DNA of 64,000 bases from Roseovarius halotolerans (lineage in GTDB: Bacteria; Pseudomonadota; Alphaproteobacteria; Rhodobacterales; Rhodobacteraceae). Of this stretch, positions 1 through 8,888 are shown one piece after another. The stretch is taken from NCBI RefSeq assembly GCF_900172255.1, contig NZ_FWFU01000001.1, forward strand, positions 930,001 through 994,000, given 5' to 3'. The notes under the pieces are model-generated. The model was not told the origin of the DNA and searched no databases. It saw nothing but the letters and a program-made list of their open reading frames with translations. The position numbers and the translations under genes were made by a program. Positions within the stretch are counted from its first letter, which is position 1, and each line of letters begins with the position of its first letter.

Positions 1-506
1 GCGGGGCCCGCACGCTCGATCAGGGCAAGGGCCGGATCGACGGCGCCAAAACGCTCCAGTGCAGCCAGCCGCGCCTTGAGAAAACCCGCGCCAGCGCCCG
101 CGTCGGCCGGGGCCTCCGCCTCGGCCAGAAGCAGCGTGTAATACAGCGCCTGAATTGCGGGCAGCGGTTCTGGCGCAAGGCGCGCAAACTGGGCCGTTAC
201 GGCGCGTTCGGTGCTGGCTTGCCAGAGCGAGACCGGCAGGCCCGTCACGTTGGCAGGCAGAAGCCCCACCGAATCCGAGCGCGCCGAACCAAGCGGCATC
301 ACCGCGACTTCGGGCGTGTCGACACCGTCGCTGACCGCCATGTCATCCAGCGGCACCACGCGCGGTGCAGCGACGCTGACCGACACCGGGGCATCAAGCC
401 AGTCGATGGCTGACAGGGGCTCCTGCGCGGTGGCGCCGGAGGCGATGAAGATCGAAGCGATGAGCGCGTCAGTCTGTCTCAAGAATGATTTCCTGGCGAA
501 TCTCAT
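1..506 (-). CDS. Secreted hypothetical protein, 3' end outside window
   Basis: This frame is open from an ATG at 506 to the window edge, so at least 168 residues are visible and the C-terminus is missing. The N-terminus has basic residues (MRFARKSF), a hydrophobic stretch (ALIASIFIA) and a typical signal peptidase site (GATAQ|E), so export to the periplasm is likely. The mature part is rich in Ala, Pro and Val and shows no motif I recognise; a Leu/Ala-rich helical stretch follows around residues 115-165. The start lies inside the preceding 49-codon gene in another frame, so the two are probably translationally coupled. An alternative TTG start at 482 would remove the basic n-region and is less likely. 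Function unknown. Confidence 0.62.
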   Translation of the reverse strand, partial: MRFARKSFLRQTDALIASIFIASGATAQEPLSAIDWLDAPVSVSVAAPRVVPLDDMAVSDGVDTPEVAVMPLGSARSDSVGLLPANVTGLPVSLWQASTERAVTAQFARLAPEPLPAIQALYYTLLLAEAEAPADAGAGAGFLKARLAALERFGAVDPALALIERAGP

Positions 507-618
507 TCGTCGGGGGCGAGAAATCCGCCCCGAAGAAGGGCCCTATGTAAGCATAGCCCACAAGCCCGATGAACGCCAGAATGGCGAGATATAACAGCCA
601 TTTGATGAGTCGTAACAT
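469..618 (-). CDS. Small single-pass membrane protein (49 aa)
   Basis: An ATG at 618 opens 49 codons ending in TGA at 469-471. The product begins MLRLIKWLLYLAILAFIGL, a basic N-terminus followed by one transmembrane helix of about 20 residues, and ends with a short acidic tail (ETD). The gene is divergent from aroK and its 3' end overlaps the start of the secreted protein gene by 38 bp. The charge-hydrophobic-charge pattern and tight coupling argue that it is real. A small inner-membrane protein of unknown role. Confidence 0.6.
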   Translation of the reverse strand: MLRLIKWLLYLAILAFIGLVGYAYIGPFFGADFSPPTNEIRQEIILETD

Positions 619-729
619 GGTGGGCCTGCCTCGATCGTTCCGGATTTTTGAGTGTTTATAACTGGCCTTTTGGGCAAGATCACGTCATTCAGTGCCAACG
701 CGCGAAATTTGGGCAGGGGAGCGCCGAAG

Positions 730-1290
730 GTGACTGCGCCGGAACAGTGGAAGCTGAAGAAAACCGTGGTGCTTGTCGGTATGATGGGCGCCGGGAAGAC
801 GGCTGTCGGCAAGGCATTGGCGGTGGCGCTGCACGTTCCCTTCCTTGACTCGGATGCCGAGATAGAGCGGGCGGCGAACATGAGCATTGCCGAGATTTTC
901 GAGCGTGACGGAGAGGCGTTCTTTCGCGACCGCGAGACGCAGGTCATCGACCGGCTGCTTGCAGATGAATGCGGGGTGCTGTCGACCGGCGGCGGGGCGT
1001 TTCTGGCGCAGAGGAACCGCGAGCTGATTTCGCGCAAGGGCGTGTCAGTCTGGTTGAAGGTCGATTTGCCGATCCTATGGAGTCGCGTAAAACATAAAGA
1101 TACCAGACCCTTGCTGCGCACAGCTAATCCATATTCTACGCTGCGCGACCTGTTCGACGCGCGCGTGCCGGTTTATGAACAGGCGGATCTTAGTGTCGAG
1201 GCGCGGGCGGATTACACGATCGAAACGATGGCGGGCAAGGTGCTGGAGGCGCTGGCGACCCGCGAGGATGTTCTGGAGAAGGTGACGTGA
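730..1290 (+). CDS. aroK: Shikimate kinase
   Basis: Phosphorylates shikimate with ATP in the chorismate pathway for aromatic amino acids; cytoplasmic. The Walker A loop GMMGAGKTAVGK lies about 16 residues from the chosen start. The shikimate-binding DSDAEIE segment, the STGGGAF motif and the lid arginine region (DTRPLL) follow in family order. I chose GTG at 730 because an AGGGGAG ribosome site lies about 9 nt upstream and it gives 186 residues, normal for AroK; the frame also opens at GTG 652, which would add a 26-residue extension. The stop overlaps the aroB start (TGATG), the usual aroK-aroB operon of alphaproteobacteria. Confidence 0.95.
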   Translation: MTAPEQWKLKKTVVLVGMMGAGKTAVGKALAVALHVPFLDSDAEIERAANMSIAEIFERDGEAFFRDRETQVIDRLLADECGVLSTGGGAFLAQRNRELISRKGVSVWLKVDLPILWSRVKHKDTRPLLRTANPYSTLRDLFDARVPVYEQADLSVEARADYTIETMAGKVLEALATREDVLEKVT

Positions 1291-2402
1291 TGGAAACGGT
1301 GCATGTGCCGCTGGGAGAGCGGGCCTATGACATACATATCGGCCCTGGCCTGATTGAACGGGCGGGTGAACTGATCGCACCCTTGCTGCAGCGCCCGCAT
1401 GTCGCGATCGTCGCCGATGAGCATGTTGCGAAGTTACATTCAGAAACGCTTGTAACAGCACTGAAAAGAAATGGCATTTCGTCATCGATACTAACGCTTC
1501 CACAAGGCGAGGCGACCAAGTCATGGCCCCAGTTCGAGCGGGTGGTGGAGTGGCTTCTGGAGGAGCGGATCGAGCGGCGCGACGTGGTGGTCGCCCTTGG
1601 TGGCGGGGTGGTCGGGGACCTTGTCGGCTTTGCGGCGGCGGTGCTGCGGCGGGGAGTGCGGTTCGTGCAGGTGCCCACCAGCCTGCTGGCGCAGGTGGAC
1701 AGCTCGGTTGGCGGCAAGACCGGGATCAACGCGCCGCAAGGCAAGAACCTGATCGGCGCGTTCCATCAGCCGAGCCTTGTTCTGGCCGACACGGCGGTTC
1801 TGGACAGCATGACGGAGCGCGATTTCTTGGCCGGTTACGGCGAGGTGGTCAAATATGGCCTGCTGGGAGATTCCGAATTTTTTCAATGGCTTGAGATCCA
1901 TGGCCCGAGTCTTCGCGCCGGAGATCGCGCAACCCGCGTGGCGGCGGTGAAGCGGTCGGTCGAGATGAAGGCGGACATCGTCGTGAGGGACGAAAAAGAG
2001 ATGGGGGATCGGGCGCTTTTGAATTTGGGGCATACTTTTTGTCATGCGCTGGAGGCGGCGACGGGGTATTCGGAGCGGCTGTTGCATGGTGAGGGTGTGG
2101 CCATCGGGTGCGCGCTGGCCTTTGAGCTGTCGGCGAGGCTGGGCCTGTGCAGCCAGGAGGAGCCGAGCCGCGTGCGCGCGCATCTCAAGAACATGAAGAT
2201 GAAGGCCGATCTGTATGACATAGAAGGAGAATTGCCGGACTCGGACGGGCTTTTGAACCTGATGGGACAGGACAAGAAAGTCGTCGCGGGCAAGCTGCAT
2301 TTCATCCTGGCGCGGGGGATCGGAGAGGCGTTCGTGACCTCGGAGGTCCCACGGGACGCGGTGCGCGACCTGCTGGATGACGCGTTGGCGGCGCGGGGCT
2401 GA
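1290..2402 (+). CDS. aroB: 3-Dehydroquinate synthase
   Basis: Converts DAHP to 3-dehydroquinate, the second step of the shikimate pathway, using NAD+ and a divalent metal. The NAD-binding segment ALGGGVVGDLVGFAAA, the KTGIN substrate-binding motif and the metal ligands (the Glu of GYGEVVKYG, the His of NLGHTFCHALE and the His of LLHGEGVAIG) are all present. At 370 residues it has normal length. The ATG at 1290 overlaps the aroK stop by one base and is preceded by GGAGAAGG; an in-frame GTG at 1287 would add one residue. It is the last gene of the aroK-aroB unit and is followed by an unusual GTAC-rich repeat. Confidence 0.96.
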   Translation: METVHVPLGERAYDIHIGPGLIERAGELIAPLLQRPHVAIVADEHVAKLHSETLVTALKRNGISSSILTLPQGEATKSWPQFERVVEWLLEERIERRDVVVALGGGVVGDLVGFAAAVLRRGVRFVQVPTSLLAQVDSSVGGKTGINAPQGKNLIGAFHQPSLVLADTAVLDSMTERDFLAGYGEVVKYGLLGDSEFFQWLEIHGPSLRAGDRATRVAAVKRSVEMKADIVVRDEKEMGDRALLNLGHTFCHALEAATGYSERLLHGEGVAIGCALAFELSARLGLCSQEEPSRVRAHLKNMKMKADLYDIEGELPDSDGLLNLMGQDKKVVAGKLHFILARGIGEAFVTSEVPRDAVRDLLDDALAARG

Positions 2403-2404
2403 GA

Positions 2405-2480
2405 CAGCGTACAAAACGTCTGTTTTGTACGCTGCTTTTGTACGAAAAGCGCTGCCGCGCCGCGCGGTTCTGTACAGAGT
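2405..2480. repeat. GTAC-spaced palindromic repeat, copy 1
   Basis: The segment holds four GTAC tetramers at 2409, 2427, 2440 and 2472, separated by 14, 9 and 28 nt. The first two form a near-perfect inverted repeat (12-bp arms, 4-nt loop) around 2407-2432. A second copy with exactly the same spacings lies at 55515-55581. It sits between the convergent aroB and arsH genes, so it could also fold as a terminator in RNA, but the conserved third and fourth GTAC boxes are not explained by that. Confidence 0.7.
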
Positions 2481-2494
2481 GCCCCGAGAGCGGC

Positions 2495-3241
2495 CTAGTC
2501 GCCGGTCGTTTCGGCGCCGCCCAGTGCGGCCGGGGCGTTCACCCGGCGCGAGAGTTCCTCGAGCGATTCGACCCGTTCGGAATACCTGTCGGTCAGGTAG
2601 TCCGATTGCGCGCGCGTCAGTAACGTGAATTTAACGAGTTCCTCCATAACATCGACGACACGGTCATAGAGCGGCCCCGGTTTCATCCGGCCCGCATCGT
2701 CGAACACGTCCCAGGCCTTGGGAACGGAGGATTGATTTGGAATGGTGAGCATCCGCATCCAGCGCCCGAGAACCCGCATCTGGTTGACTGCGTTGAAGCT
2801 TTGCGATCCGCCCGACACCTGCGCGACGGCGAGGGTCTTGCCCTGGGTGGGGCGGATGCCGCCGGTGGGCGCCAGCGGAATCCAGTCGATCTGGGACTTC
2901 ATGATGCCGGTCATCGCGCCGTGGCGCTCGGGGCTGACCCAGACCATGCCTTCGCACCACATCACGAGATCGCGCAGCGCGGCCACCTTCGGGTGGGTAT
3001 CGGGCGCGTCATCGGGCAGGGGCAGGCCGGAGGGATCGAAATTGCGGGTCTCGCAGCCAAGGCGGCGCAGGATGCGCGCGGATTCCTGCGAAAGGAGGCG
3101 CGAATATGACCGCGTGCGCAGACTGCCATGCAGCAGCAGGATTCGCGGCGCATGGGCGGGCCTTTCTTCCGGGAAGAGGCGCGCGTGGTCGATCTGGCGA
3201 AACTGCGTGTCGTCGATATTGGGCGTGGTGTTGTCAGGCAA
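2495..3241 (-). CDS. arsH: NADPH-dependent FMN reductase ArsH
   Basis: ArsH proteins are flavoproteins of the NADPH:FMN reductase fold that oxidise trivalent organoarsenicals or lower oxidative stress in arsenic resistance. The FMN-phosphate loop [13 protein letters not shown], the ArsH-typical [18 protein letters not shown] segment and [17 protein letters not shown] are present. The first plausible start is TTG at 3241, 8 bp inside arsC and preceded by AAGGA; it gives 248 residues, right for ArsH. No ATG occurs near the N-terminus. It is the last gene of the ars operon. Confidence 0.93.
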   Translation of the reverse strand: MPDNTTPNIDDTQFRQIDHARLFPEERPAHAPRILLLHGSLRTRSYSRLLSQESARILRRLGCETRNFDPSGLPLPDDAPDTHPKVAALRDLVMWCEGMVWVSPERHGAMTGIMKSQIDWIPLAPTGGIRPTQGKTLAVAQVSGGSQSFNAVNQMRVLGRWMRMLTIPNQSSVPKAWDVFDDAGRMKPGPLYDRVVDVMEELVKFTLLTRAQSDYLTDRYSERVESLEELSRRVNAPAALGGAETTGD

Positions 3242-3656
3242 TCCGCGTTCCTTGTTCGTCGATGAGCAATGTTCCGTCCTCCTTGCAGAGCGGGCCGGGC
3301 GGCAGCGCATCCAGAAGGTCGAGCACGGTTTCGGACGGGCGGCACAGGCGCACCCCCTTGGGCGAGCAGACGATGGGGCGGTTGACCAGGACCGGATGCG
3401 CGATCATCGCATCGATCAGTGCATCGTTACTGACCGACGGGTCCAGAAGGCCCAGCGACTCGGCGGGCGATTTGGTGGTGCGCAGGGCCTCGCGCGGGGT
3501 CAGCCCAGCGGCGGCGAACAGCGCCAGAAGCTGCGGGCGCGTCCAGCCGGTGTCGAGATAGGGAATGACGACCGGTTCGGTGCCGCCGGCGCGGATCAGG
3601 GCCAGCACGTTGCGCGACGTGCCGCAATCGGGATTGTGGTGGATGACGATGCTCAT
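3234..3656 (-). CDS. arsC: Arsenate reductase, glutaredoxin-dependent
   Basis: Reduces arsenate to arsenite using glutathione and glutaredoxin, feeding the efflux pump. The N-terminus [20 protein letters not shown] carries the catalytic Cys11 in the HNPxCGTSRN motif of the E. coli-plasmid type ArsC family. Arginines implicated in oxyanion binding (NRPIV and the C-terminal half) are present, and 140 residues is the usual length. It lies about 50 bp downstream of the ACR3 gene and overlaps arsH. It is the second, mechanistically different arsenate reductase of this operon. Confidence 0.94.
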   Translation of the reverse strand: MSIVIHHNPDCGTSRNVLALIRAGGTEPVVIPYLDTGWTRPQLLALFAAAGLTPREALRTTKSPAESLGLLDPSVSNDALIDAMIAHPVLVNRPIVCSPKGVRLCRPSETVLDLLDALPPGPLCKEDGTLLIDEQGTRIA

Positions 3657-3709
3657 GTGATCTGCTCGCGCTATGGGGAAACCGGATCTGTGATCGGGCG
3701 TGACCGGCC

Positions 3710-4768
3710 CTATGCCTCGGGAAACCAGTGGCGGGTGCGGTTGGCGAAGGCCACGAGGGAAAGCATGACCGGCACTTCGACCAGCACGCCCACGACCGTT
3801 GCCAGCGCCGCGCCCGACCCGAGGCCGAAAAGGCTGATGGCGACGGCGACCGCCAGTTCAAAGAAGTTCGACGTGCCGATGAGAGCGCAGGGCGCCGCCA
3901 CGTTGAACGGCACTTTCCACGCCCGCGCCATGCCGTAGGCGACGAAGAAGATACCATAGCTCTGCAGCAGGAGCGGCACGGCGATCAGGACGATGACCAG
4001 CGGGGTGTCGATGATGACCTGCCCCTGAAAGCCGAAGAGCAGGACCACGGTGACGAGGAGGCCGAGGATCGTGAAGGGTTTGATCCGGTCGCGGAAGGAG
4101 TCGACCCGTGCTTCGCCGCCCATCGCCATGAGGCGGGTGCGCGTCAGAAGGCCCGCGATCAGCGGGATCACGATGTAGAGGAGGACGGACAGGATCAGGG
4201 TGTTCCACGGCACCACGATATCGGTGACACCCAGCAGAAAGGCGACGATCGGGGCGAAGGCGAAGACCATGATCACGTCGTTCACGCTGACCTGAACGAG
4301 CGTGTAGGTGGCGTCGCCGCGCGTGAGGTTGGACCACACGAAGACCATCGCCGTGCAGGGCGCGGCGCCAAGCAGGATCACACCGGCCAGATAGGCCTGT
4401 GCGTCATCGGGCGGGATGAGACCGGCGAAGACCACCTCGAAGAAGAGCACGCCGAGGGCGGCCATGGTGAAGGGCTTGATCAGCCAGTTCACGAGCAGGG
4501 TGATGACAAGCCCCTTGGGGCGTTCGCCCACATGGCTTAGGGCGGTGAAATCAACGCCAACCATCATCGGATAGACCATCGCCCAGATCAGCACGGCGAC
4601 CGGCAGGTTGACCGAAGCGACCTGAAGATCGGCAAGGGCCTGGAAAAGCCCCGGCACGATGTTTCCAAGCAGCACGCCCGCCGTGATGGCGAGCGCGACC
4701 CAGAGCGAGAGCCAGCGTTCAAACGTGCCAATGCCGCCGGGGGCGTCGGGAGTGCTGTGATCGGTCAT
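3710..4768 (-). CDS. ACR3-family arsenite efflux permease
   Basis: Exports arsenite across the inner membrane. The 352-residue protein has about ten hydrophobic helices and the ACR3 signature [16 protein letters not shown], whose cysteine is needed for transport in characterised homologues. A TRELGP-like motif is absent, as expected for ACR3 rather than the unrelated ArsB family. The ATG at 4768 lies 18 bp from the upstream low-molecular-weight arsC stop. Neighbouring arsR, two arsC genes and arsH support the assignment. Often named acr3 or arsB. Confidence 0.95.
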   Translation of the reverse strand: MTDHSTPDAPGGIGTFERWLSLWVALAITAGVLLGNIVPGLFQALADLQVASVNLPVAVLIWAMVYPMMVGVDFTALSHVGERPKGLVITLLVNWLIKPFTMAALGVLFFEVVFAGLIPPDDAQAYLAGVILLGAAPCTAMVFVWSNLTRGDATYTLVQVSVNDVIMVFAFAPIVAFLLGVTDIVVPWNTLILSVLLYIVIPLIAGLLTRTRLMAMGGEARVDSFRDRIKPFTILGLLVTVVLLFGFQGQVIIDTPLVIVLIAVPLLLQSYGIFFVAYGMARAWKVPFNVAAPCALIGTSNFFELAVAVAISLFGLGSGAALATVVGVLVEVPVMLSLVAFANRTRHWFPEA

Positions 4769-4786
4769 GGATGGGCTCCAACAGTG

Positions 4787-5281
4787 TCAGGTGGTTTCGG
4801 AAACGGCACCGATGGCGTCGAGATCGCGCTTCAGCGACAGGGAATCGAGCGTTTCGAGCGGCAGGTTCACGAAGACCGAGATCCGGCGCAGCAGCATCCG
4901 GTAGGTCTGGGCGAAGGCGGCGGCGATCTCGGCCTCGCTGCCGGTGACGGCGGCGGGATCGGGCAGGCCCCAATGGGCGCTCATCGGCTGGCCGGGCCAG
5001 AGCGGGCAGGTTTCGCCCGCGGCGTTGTCACAGACGGTGAAGATGAAATCCATCTGCGGCGCGCCGGGCGCTGCGAACTCATCCCAGCTTTTCGATCTGA
5101 GGGCCGAGACATCGTGATCGAGGTTCCTGAGCAGGGCGATGGCATGGGGGTTGGGTTCGCCCTGGGGCTGCGACCCTGCCGAGGAGGCACGAAAGCGGCC
5201 CGCGCCTTCGGCGTTGAGGATCGACTCGGCGAGGATCGAGCGGGCGGAATTTCCGGTGCAGAGGAAGAGCACGTTTTTCAT
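4787..5281 (-). CDS. arsC: Arsenate reductase, low-MW phosphatase/thioredoxin type
   Basis: The product begins MKNVLFLCTGNSARSILAES, with the CX5RS phosphate loop of low-molecular-weight protein tyrosine phosphatases (Cys8). Further cysteines at about 84 and 92 (TVCDNAAGETCP) match the relay cysteines of thioredoxin-coupled arsenate reductases, and a DP pair (LPDPA) supplies the general acid. At 164 residues it is a little longer than the Gram-positive enzyme. It lies between arsR and the ACR3 gene. A phosphatase role is possible, but the three cysteines and context favour arsenate reduction. Confidence 0.9.
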   Translation of the reverse strand: MKNVLFLCTGNSARSILAESILNAEGAGRFRASSAGSQPQGEPNPHAIALLRNLDHDVSALRSKSWDEFAAPGAPQMDFIFTVCDNAAGETCPLWPGQPMSAHWGLPDPAAVTGSEAEIAAAFAQTYRMLLRRISVFVNLPLETLDSLSLKRDLDAIGAVSETT

Positions 5282-5308
5282 CGGGGCGGCCTTTTTGGCG
5301 GGCAGGTT

Positions 5309-5641
5309 TCAGCTGGGGCAGGTGATGGTGTCGAGGAGCGGCTGGCAGGCGGCGGGATTGCCGCCGCAGCAATCCTCCATCAGGAAGGCAAGAAGGCCGC
5401 GCAGCCCTTCGAGATCGGCGAAATAGCGGATCGAGCGGCCCTGTCGGGCGTTGCGGATCAACCCGGCCTGCATGAGCACGCCAAGATTGGCGGACATGGT
5501 GTTTTGGCGCGCGCCGAGCGCGGTGGCGATCTCGCCCGCGGCCATGCCGGTGTCGCCCGCGCGGATCAGCAGGCGCAGCACGTCCAGGCGGGTGGGCTGC
5601 GAGAGGGCGCCAAAGGCGGTGAGGGCATGTGTCTTATCCAT
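5309..5641 (-). CDS. arsR: ArsR-family metalloregulator
   Basis: Winged-helix repressor that should leave the ars operator when arsenite binds. The helix-turn-helix lies around residues 35-60 (AGEIATALGARQNTMSANLG) and the beta wing around 62-75 (RNARQGRSIRYF). The classical ELCVCDL metal site in the DNA-binding helix is absent. Instead cysteines 91, 92 and 99 (DCCGGNPAAC) cluster at the C-terminus, similar to the Cys95/96/102 site I recall for Acidithiobacillus ferrooxidans ArsR. It is the first gene of the ars operon and its start codon lies inside a perfect dyad. Confidence 0.93.
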   Translation of the reverse strand: MDKTHALTAFGALSQPTRLDVLRLLIRAGDTGMAAGEIATALGARQNTMSANLGVLMQAGLIRNARQGRSIRYFADLEGLRGLLAFLMEDCCGGNPAACQPLLDTITCPS

Positions 5642-5665
5642 ATATCATGAAGTATTGATATATGG
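5638..5665 (-). promoter_or_regulatory. Probable ArsR operator
   Basis: A perfect inverted repeat has 10-bp arms at 5638-5647 (CCATATATCA) and 5656-5665 (TGATATATGG) around an 8-nt spacer. The left arm contains the arsR start codon. AT-rich dyads overlapping the first gene are typical of ArsR/SmtB autoregulation. Its position implies that bound repressor would block initiation or early elongation, with a very short leader. Confidence 0.75.
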
Positions 5666-5703
5666 CGCCGGACGCAAGTGAAGGTTTTGTGACAGCCGGG
5701 GCG

Positions 5704-6957
5704 TCAGTCGGCGAGCTTGATCAGCGCGTGGCGCTTCTTGCCTGCCGAAAGCTTGATCGGTGCGCGAAGAGCGCCCGCGTCGATCATGAGCCCCGCATCG
5801 GTGAGGGGGGCGTCGTCGAGGCGCGCGCCGTTCTCGGCGATCAGGCGCTTGGCGTCCTTGCCGGATTTCGCAAGGCCCGAGCGCACGATGAGCTGCACGA
5901 TGGAAATGCCCTCGCCCAGTTCGCCGACGGTGAGTTCGAGCGTGGGCAGGTCATCGCCGACGCCGCCCTTCTCGAACACCTCGCGGGCGGTGGCCTCGGC
6001 ATTGGCGGCGGCCTCGGCCCCGTGCAGAAGGGTGGTCACCTCGTTGGCGAGGATAATCTTGGCGGCGTTGATGTCCGAGCCTTCGAGCGCGCCGAGGCGG
6101 TCGCATTCATCGACCGGCAATTCGGTGTAGAACTTGAGGAAGCGGCCGACATCGGCGTCGAGCGTGTTGCGCCAGAACTGCCAGAATTCATAGGGGCTGA
6201 GCATGTCGGCATTGAGCCAGACTGCGCCGCCCGCCGATTTGCCCATCTTGCGTCCGTCGGCCGTGGCCAGGAGCGGCGAGGTGAGGCCGAAGAGTTCGGT
6301 GCCCGCGACGCGGCGGGTGAGGTCGATGCCGTTGACGATATTGCCCCACTGGTCCGAGCCGCCCATCTGCAGCGTGCAGCCGTAGCGGCGGTTCAGCTCG
6401 AGGAAATCGTAGGCCTGCAGGATCATGTAGTTGAATTCGAGGAAGCTGAGCGACTGTTCGCGGTCGAGCCGGGATTTCACGGATTCGAAGCTGAGCATCC
6501 GGTTGACCGAGAAATGCCGCCCGATATCGCGCAGGAATTCGATATAGCGCAGCCCGTCGAGCCATTCGGCATTGTCGAGCATCATCGCGCCGGGGGCGGT
6601 GTCGCCGTAGTCGAGGAAGCGGGCGAAGACCTGCTGCATGGCGGCGATGTTCTCGGCGATCTGGGCGTCGTCGAGCAGCGGGCGTTCATCGGAGCGGAAC
6701 GAGGGATCGCCGACCTTGGTGGTGCCGCCGCCCATCAGGGTGATCGGGCGATGGCCGGTCTTTTGCAGCCAGCGCAGCATCATGATGTTGAGCAGATGCC
6801 CGACATGCAGCGATTTCGCGGTGGCGTCATAGCCGATATAGGCCGTCACCGTGCCGGAGTTCAGGCTGTCGTCGAGCGCCTGGAGATCCGTGCAGTCCGC
6901 GAGGAAGCCGCGCTCGATCATCACGCGCAGGAATTCGGACTTGGGATGGTAGGTCAT
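5704..6957 (-). CDS. tyrS: Tyrosyl-tRNA synthetase
   Basis: Class I synthetase that charges tRNA-Tyr. The HIGH-like motif appears as HVGH at residues 51-54 and the KMSKS-like motif as KMGKS about two thirds along. The tyrosine-binding QAYDFLELN and GGSDQWGNI motifs lie between them. The C-terminal region (from [16 protein letters not shown]) is the S4-like RNA-binding domain. At 417 residues it has normal length. It stands alone on this strand, divergent from anmK, with the start codon at 6957. Confidence 0.97.
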   Translation of the reverse strand: MTYHPKSEFLRVMIERGFLADCTDLQALDDSLNSGTVTAYIGYDATAKSLHVGHLLNIMMLRWLQKTGHRPITLMGGGTTKVGDPSFRSDERPLLDDAQIAENIAAMQQVFARFLDYGDTAPGAMMLDNAEWLDGLRYIEFLRDIGRHFSVNRMLSFESVKSRLDREQSLSFLEFNYMILQAYDFLELNRRYGCTLQMGGSDQWGNIVNGIDLTRRVAGTELFGLTSPLLATADGRKMGKSAGGAVWLNADMLSPYEFWQFWRNTLDADVGRFLKFYTELPVDECDRLGALEGSDINAAKIILANEVTTLLHGAEAAANAEATAREVFEKGGVGDDLPTLELTVGELGEGISIVQLIVRSGLAKSGKDAKRLIAENGARLDDAPLTDAGLMIDAGALRAPIKLSAGKKRHALIKLAD

Positions 6958-7020
6958 ATGGCTTGTCCCGGTCTTGATTGCGCGGCATGTATAGGGACCA
7001 AAGGCGCGAAGGGAAAGGCC

Positions 7021-8142
7021 ATGATGAAAGCCGGCCGCATAAGGGCGTTGGGCGCCATGTCGGGCACCTCGCTGGACGGGGTGGATGCGGCGGCGGTCGA
7101 GACCGATGGCGAGCGCATCTTCGGCTTTGGCGAGAGCCGCTACAGGCCCTATTCACCGGAGGAACAGGCGGTGCTGAGCGCCGCGCTGGGGCGCTGGCCC
7201 GAGGATGGCGGGCTCGATGCGGCGCTGGCGGTGGTGCAGGGCGCCCACGAAGAGGCGCTGGCCGGGTTCGAGGATATCGCGCTCGTGGGGTTTCACGGAC
7301 AGACGCTGGCGCATGAGCCGCGCGGGCGGGGAACGCATCAGTTGGGCGATGGCGACGCGCTGGCGGCGGCGCTGGGGCTGCCGGTGGTCTGGGATTTCCG
7401 CAGCGCCGACATCCGTTTTGGCGGCGAGGGCGCGCCTCTGGCGCCGTTCTATCATTTCGCCTGCGCCAAGTGGATCGGCGCCGATGAACCGCTGGCCTTT
7501 CTGAACCTTGGCGGCGTGGGCAACCTCACCTGGGTCGATCCGCGAAAGGAGCGCCCCGACGAGGCGGGCGCATTGCTGGCCTTTGACACCGGCCCGGCCA
7601 ATGCGCCGATCAATGACGTGATGCTGGCGCGGCGCGGCGAGGCCTTTGACCGCGACGGGGCGCTGGCGCGGCAGGGGGAGGTGGCGCAGGGCGCGCTGGA
7701 GATGTTCCTTGATGAGGGATATTTCCTCAAGATGCCGCCCAAGTCGCTGGACCGGGACGCCTTCAAGGACATGATCGAACTGGTCAACGAACTGAGCGAC
7801 GCCGACGCGGTGGCGACGCTGACCGGGATGAGCGCGGCCGCGGTGCTGCGCGGAATGGAGCATTGCCCCGAGCCGCCCGCGCGGCTGCTGGTCTGTGGCG
7901 GGGGGCGCAAGAACCCGGTCATGATGGACATGCTGCGCGCGGCGCTGGATTGCCCGGTGGAGCCGGTCGAGGATGCGGGGCTTGACGGCGACATGCTGGA
8001 AGCGCAGGCATTCGCCCATCTGGCGGTGCGGGTGGCACGCGGCCTGCCGACCTCGTGTCCCGGCACGACGGGCGTGCGCGCCGGGGTATCGGGCGGCACG
8101 CTGAGCCGCCCCGCAAAAGCGGTGAATGAGGAGGATGGATGA
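7021..8142 (+). CDS. anmK: Anhydro-N-acetylmuramic acid kinase
   Basis: Phosphorylates and opens 1,6-anhydro-MurNAc released from peptidoglycan, giving MurNAc-6-P for cell wall recycling. The family signature [14 protein letters not shown] lies near the N-terminus, [11 protein letters not shown] in the first third, and the sugar kinase motifs [12 protein letters not shown] and [12 protein letters not shown] in the middle. The C-terminal [10 protein letters not shown] matches the nucleotide-binding loop. I chose ATG 7021 (an ATG also follows at 7024) because AAGGGAAAGG precedes it; the result is 373 residues, usual for AnmK. Its last codon overlaps the next gene by 4 bp. Confidence 0.95.
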   Translation: MMKAGRIRALGAMSGTSLDGVDAAAVETDGERIFGFGESRYRPYSPEEQAVLSAALGRWPEDGGLDAALAVVQGAHEEALAGFEDIALVGFHGQTLAHEPRGRGTHQLGDGDALAAALGLPVVWDFRSADIRFGGEGAPLAPFYHFACAKWIGADEPLAFLNLGGVGNLTWVDPRKERPDEAGALLAFDTGPANAPINDVMLARRGEAFDRDGALARQGEVAQGALEMFLDEGYFLKMPPKSLDRDAFKDMIELVNELSDADAVATLTGMSAAAVLRGMEHCPEPPARLLVCGGGRKNPVMMDMLRAALDCPVEPVEDAGLDGDMLEAQAFAHLAVRVARGLPTSCPGTTGVRAGVSGGTLSRPAKAVNEEDG

Positions 8143-8888
8143 CGCATTTCAGGCTGGACGATGGTGCGGGTGCGGGGTTGCGGCTGGGCCTTGTGGTCCT
8201 GAGCACCGATGAGACGCTGGAGTTCGAGGCGCGCAAGGTTCTGACCGGGCGCGACGCGAACCTCATGCATACGCGCATTCCCGCGCAGGCCGATGTCACG
8301 CCCGAGACGCTGCGCATGATGGAGGCCGCCTTGCCCGCAACGGCGGGGCTGTTGCCGCAGGGGCTGAATGCGTTGGGCTATGGCTGCACCTCGGCGTCAA
8401 CAGTGATCGGCCCGGAGGCGGTCGCGGCGGCGGTGCAGACGGTGCATCCCGGCGTGCCGGTGACCAACCCGATGAGCGCGACGCTGGCCGCGCTGGCGGC
8501 CCTCGACGCGCGGCGCATCGCGCTGGTGACGCCCTATGTGGCGAGCGTGACGGGTGCGATGCGCGATTTCCTGGACGGGCGCGGCATCGAGGTGCTGAGC
8601 GAGATCAGCTTTGGCGAAAAGGAAGACCGCACAGTTGCGCGAATCGCCGAAGAGAGCACGCTGGATGCGATCCTTGAGGCCGGACGCGCCAAGGGCGTCG
8701 AGGCGGTCTTTGCCAGTTGCACCAACCTGCGCAGCTTTGGCGTGATCGAAAAGGCCGAGGCCGAGCTGGGCCTGCCGGTGGTCAGCTCGAACCAGGCGCT
8801 GTTGTGGCATATGCTGGGGCTTGGGGGCGTGAGCCAGCCCTGTGGCTGGGGGCCCGGGCGGCTGTTTCGCGAGGGGGCACTGGCATGA
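8139..8888 (+). CDS. Asp/Glu racemase or maleate isomerase family protein
   Basis: The 249-residue protein matches the maleate cis-trans isomerase/arylmalonate decarboxylase branch of the Asp/Glu racemase superfamily. Two cysteines expected at the active site are visible, Cys83 in GYGCTSAS and Cys194 in FASCTNLRS, each followed by Thr as in the family. That pattern favours isomerisation or racemisation of a small dicarboxylate or amino acid. It overlaps anmK and the downstream PLP enzyme by ATGA junctions, so all three are probably co-translated. The physiological substrate cannot be read from the sequence. Confidence 0.82.
   Translation: MTHFRLDDGAGAGLRLGLVVLSTDETLEFEARKVLTGRDANLMHTRIPAQADVTPETLRMMEAALPATAGLLPQGLNALGYGCTSASTVIGPEAVAAAVQTVHPGVPVTNPMSATLAALAALDARRIALVTPYVASVTGAMRDFLDGRGIEVLSEISFGEKEDRTVARIAEESTLDAILEAGRAKGVEAVFASCTNLRSFGVIEKAEAELGLPVVSSNQALLWHMLGLGGVSQPCGWGPGRLFREGALA

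Noticed and set aside
5662..7020. A long + strand frame running antisense through tyrS into anmK
   Set aside because: Its first part is the complement of tyrS and is Glu/Asp/Gly/Ala-rich as GC-rich antisense frames are; only the part after the AAGGGAAAGG ribosome site at 7021 is AnmK.
5662..8142. A fused tyrS-antisense/anmK protein
   Set aside because: A 450-residue N-terminal extension with no family match is less likely than the normal-length AnmK start.
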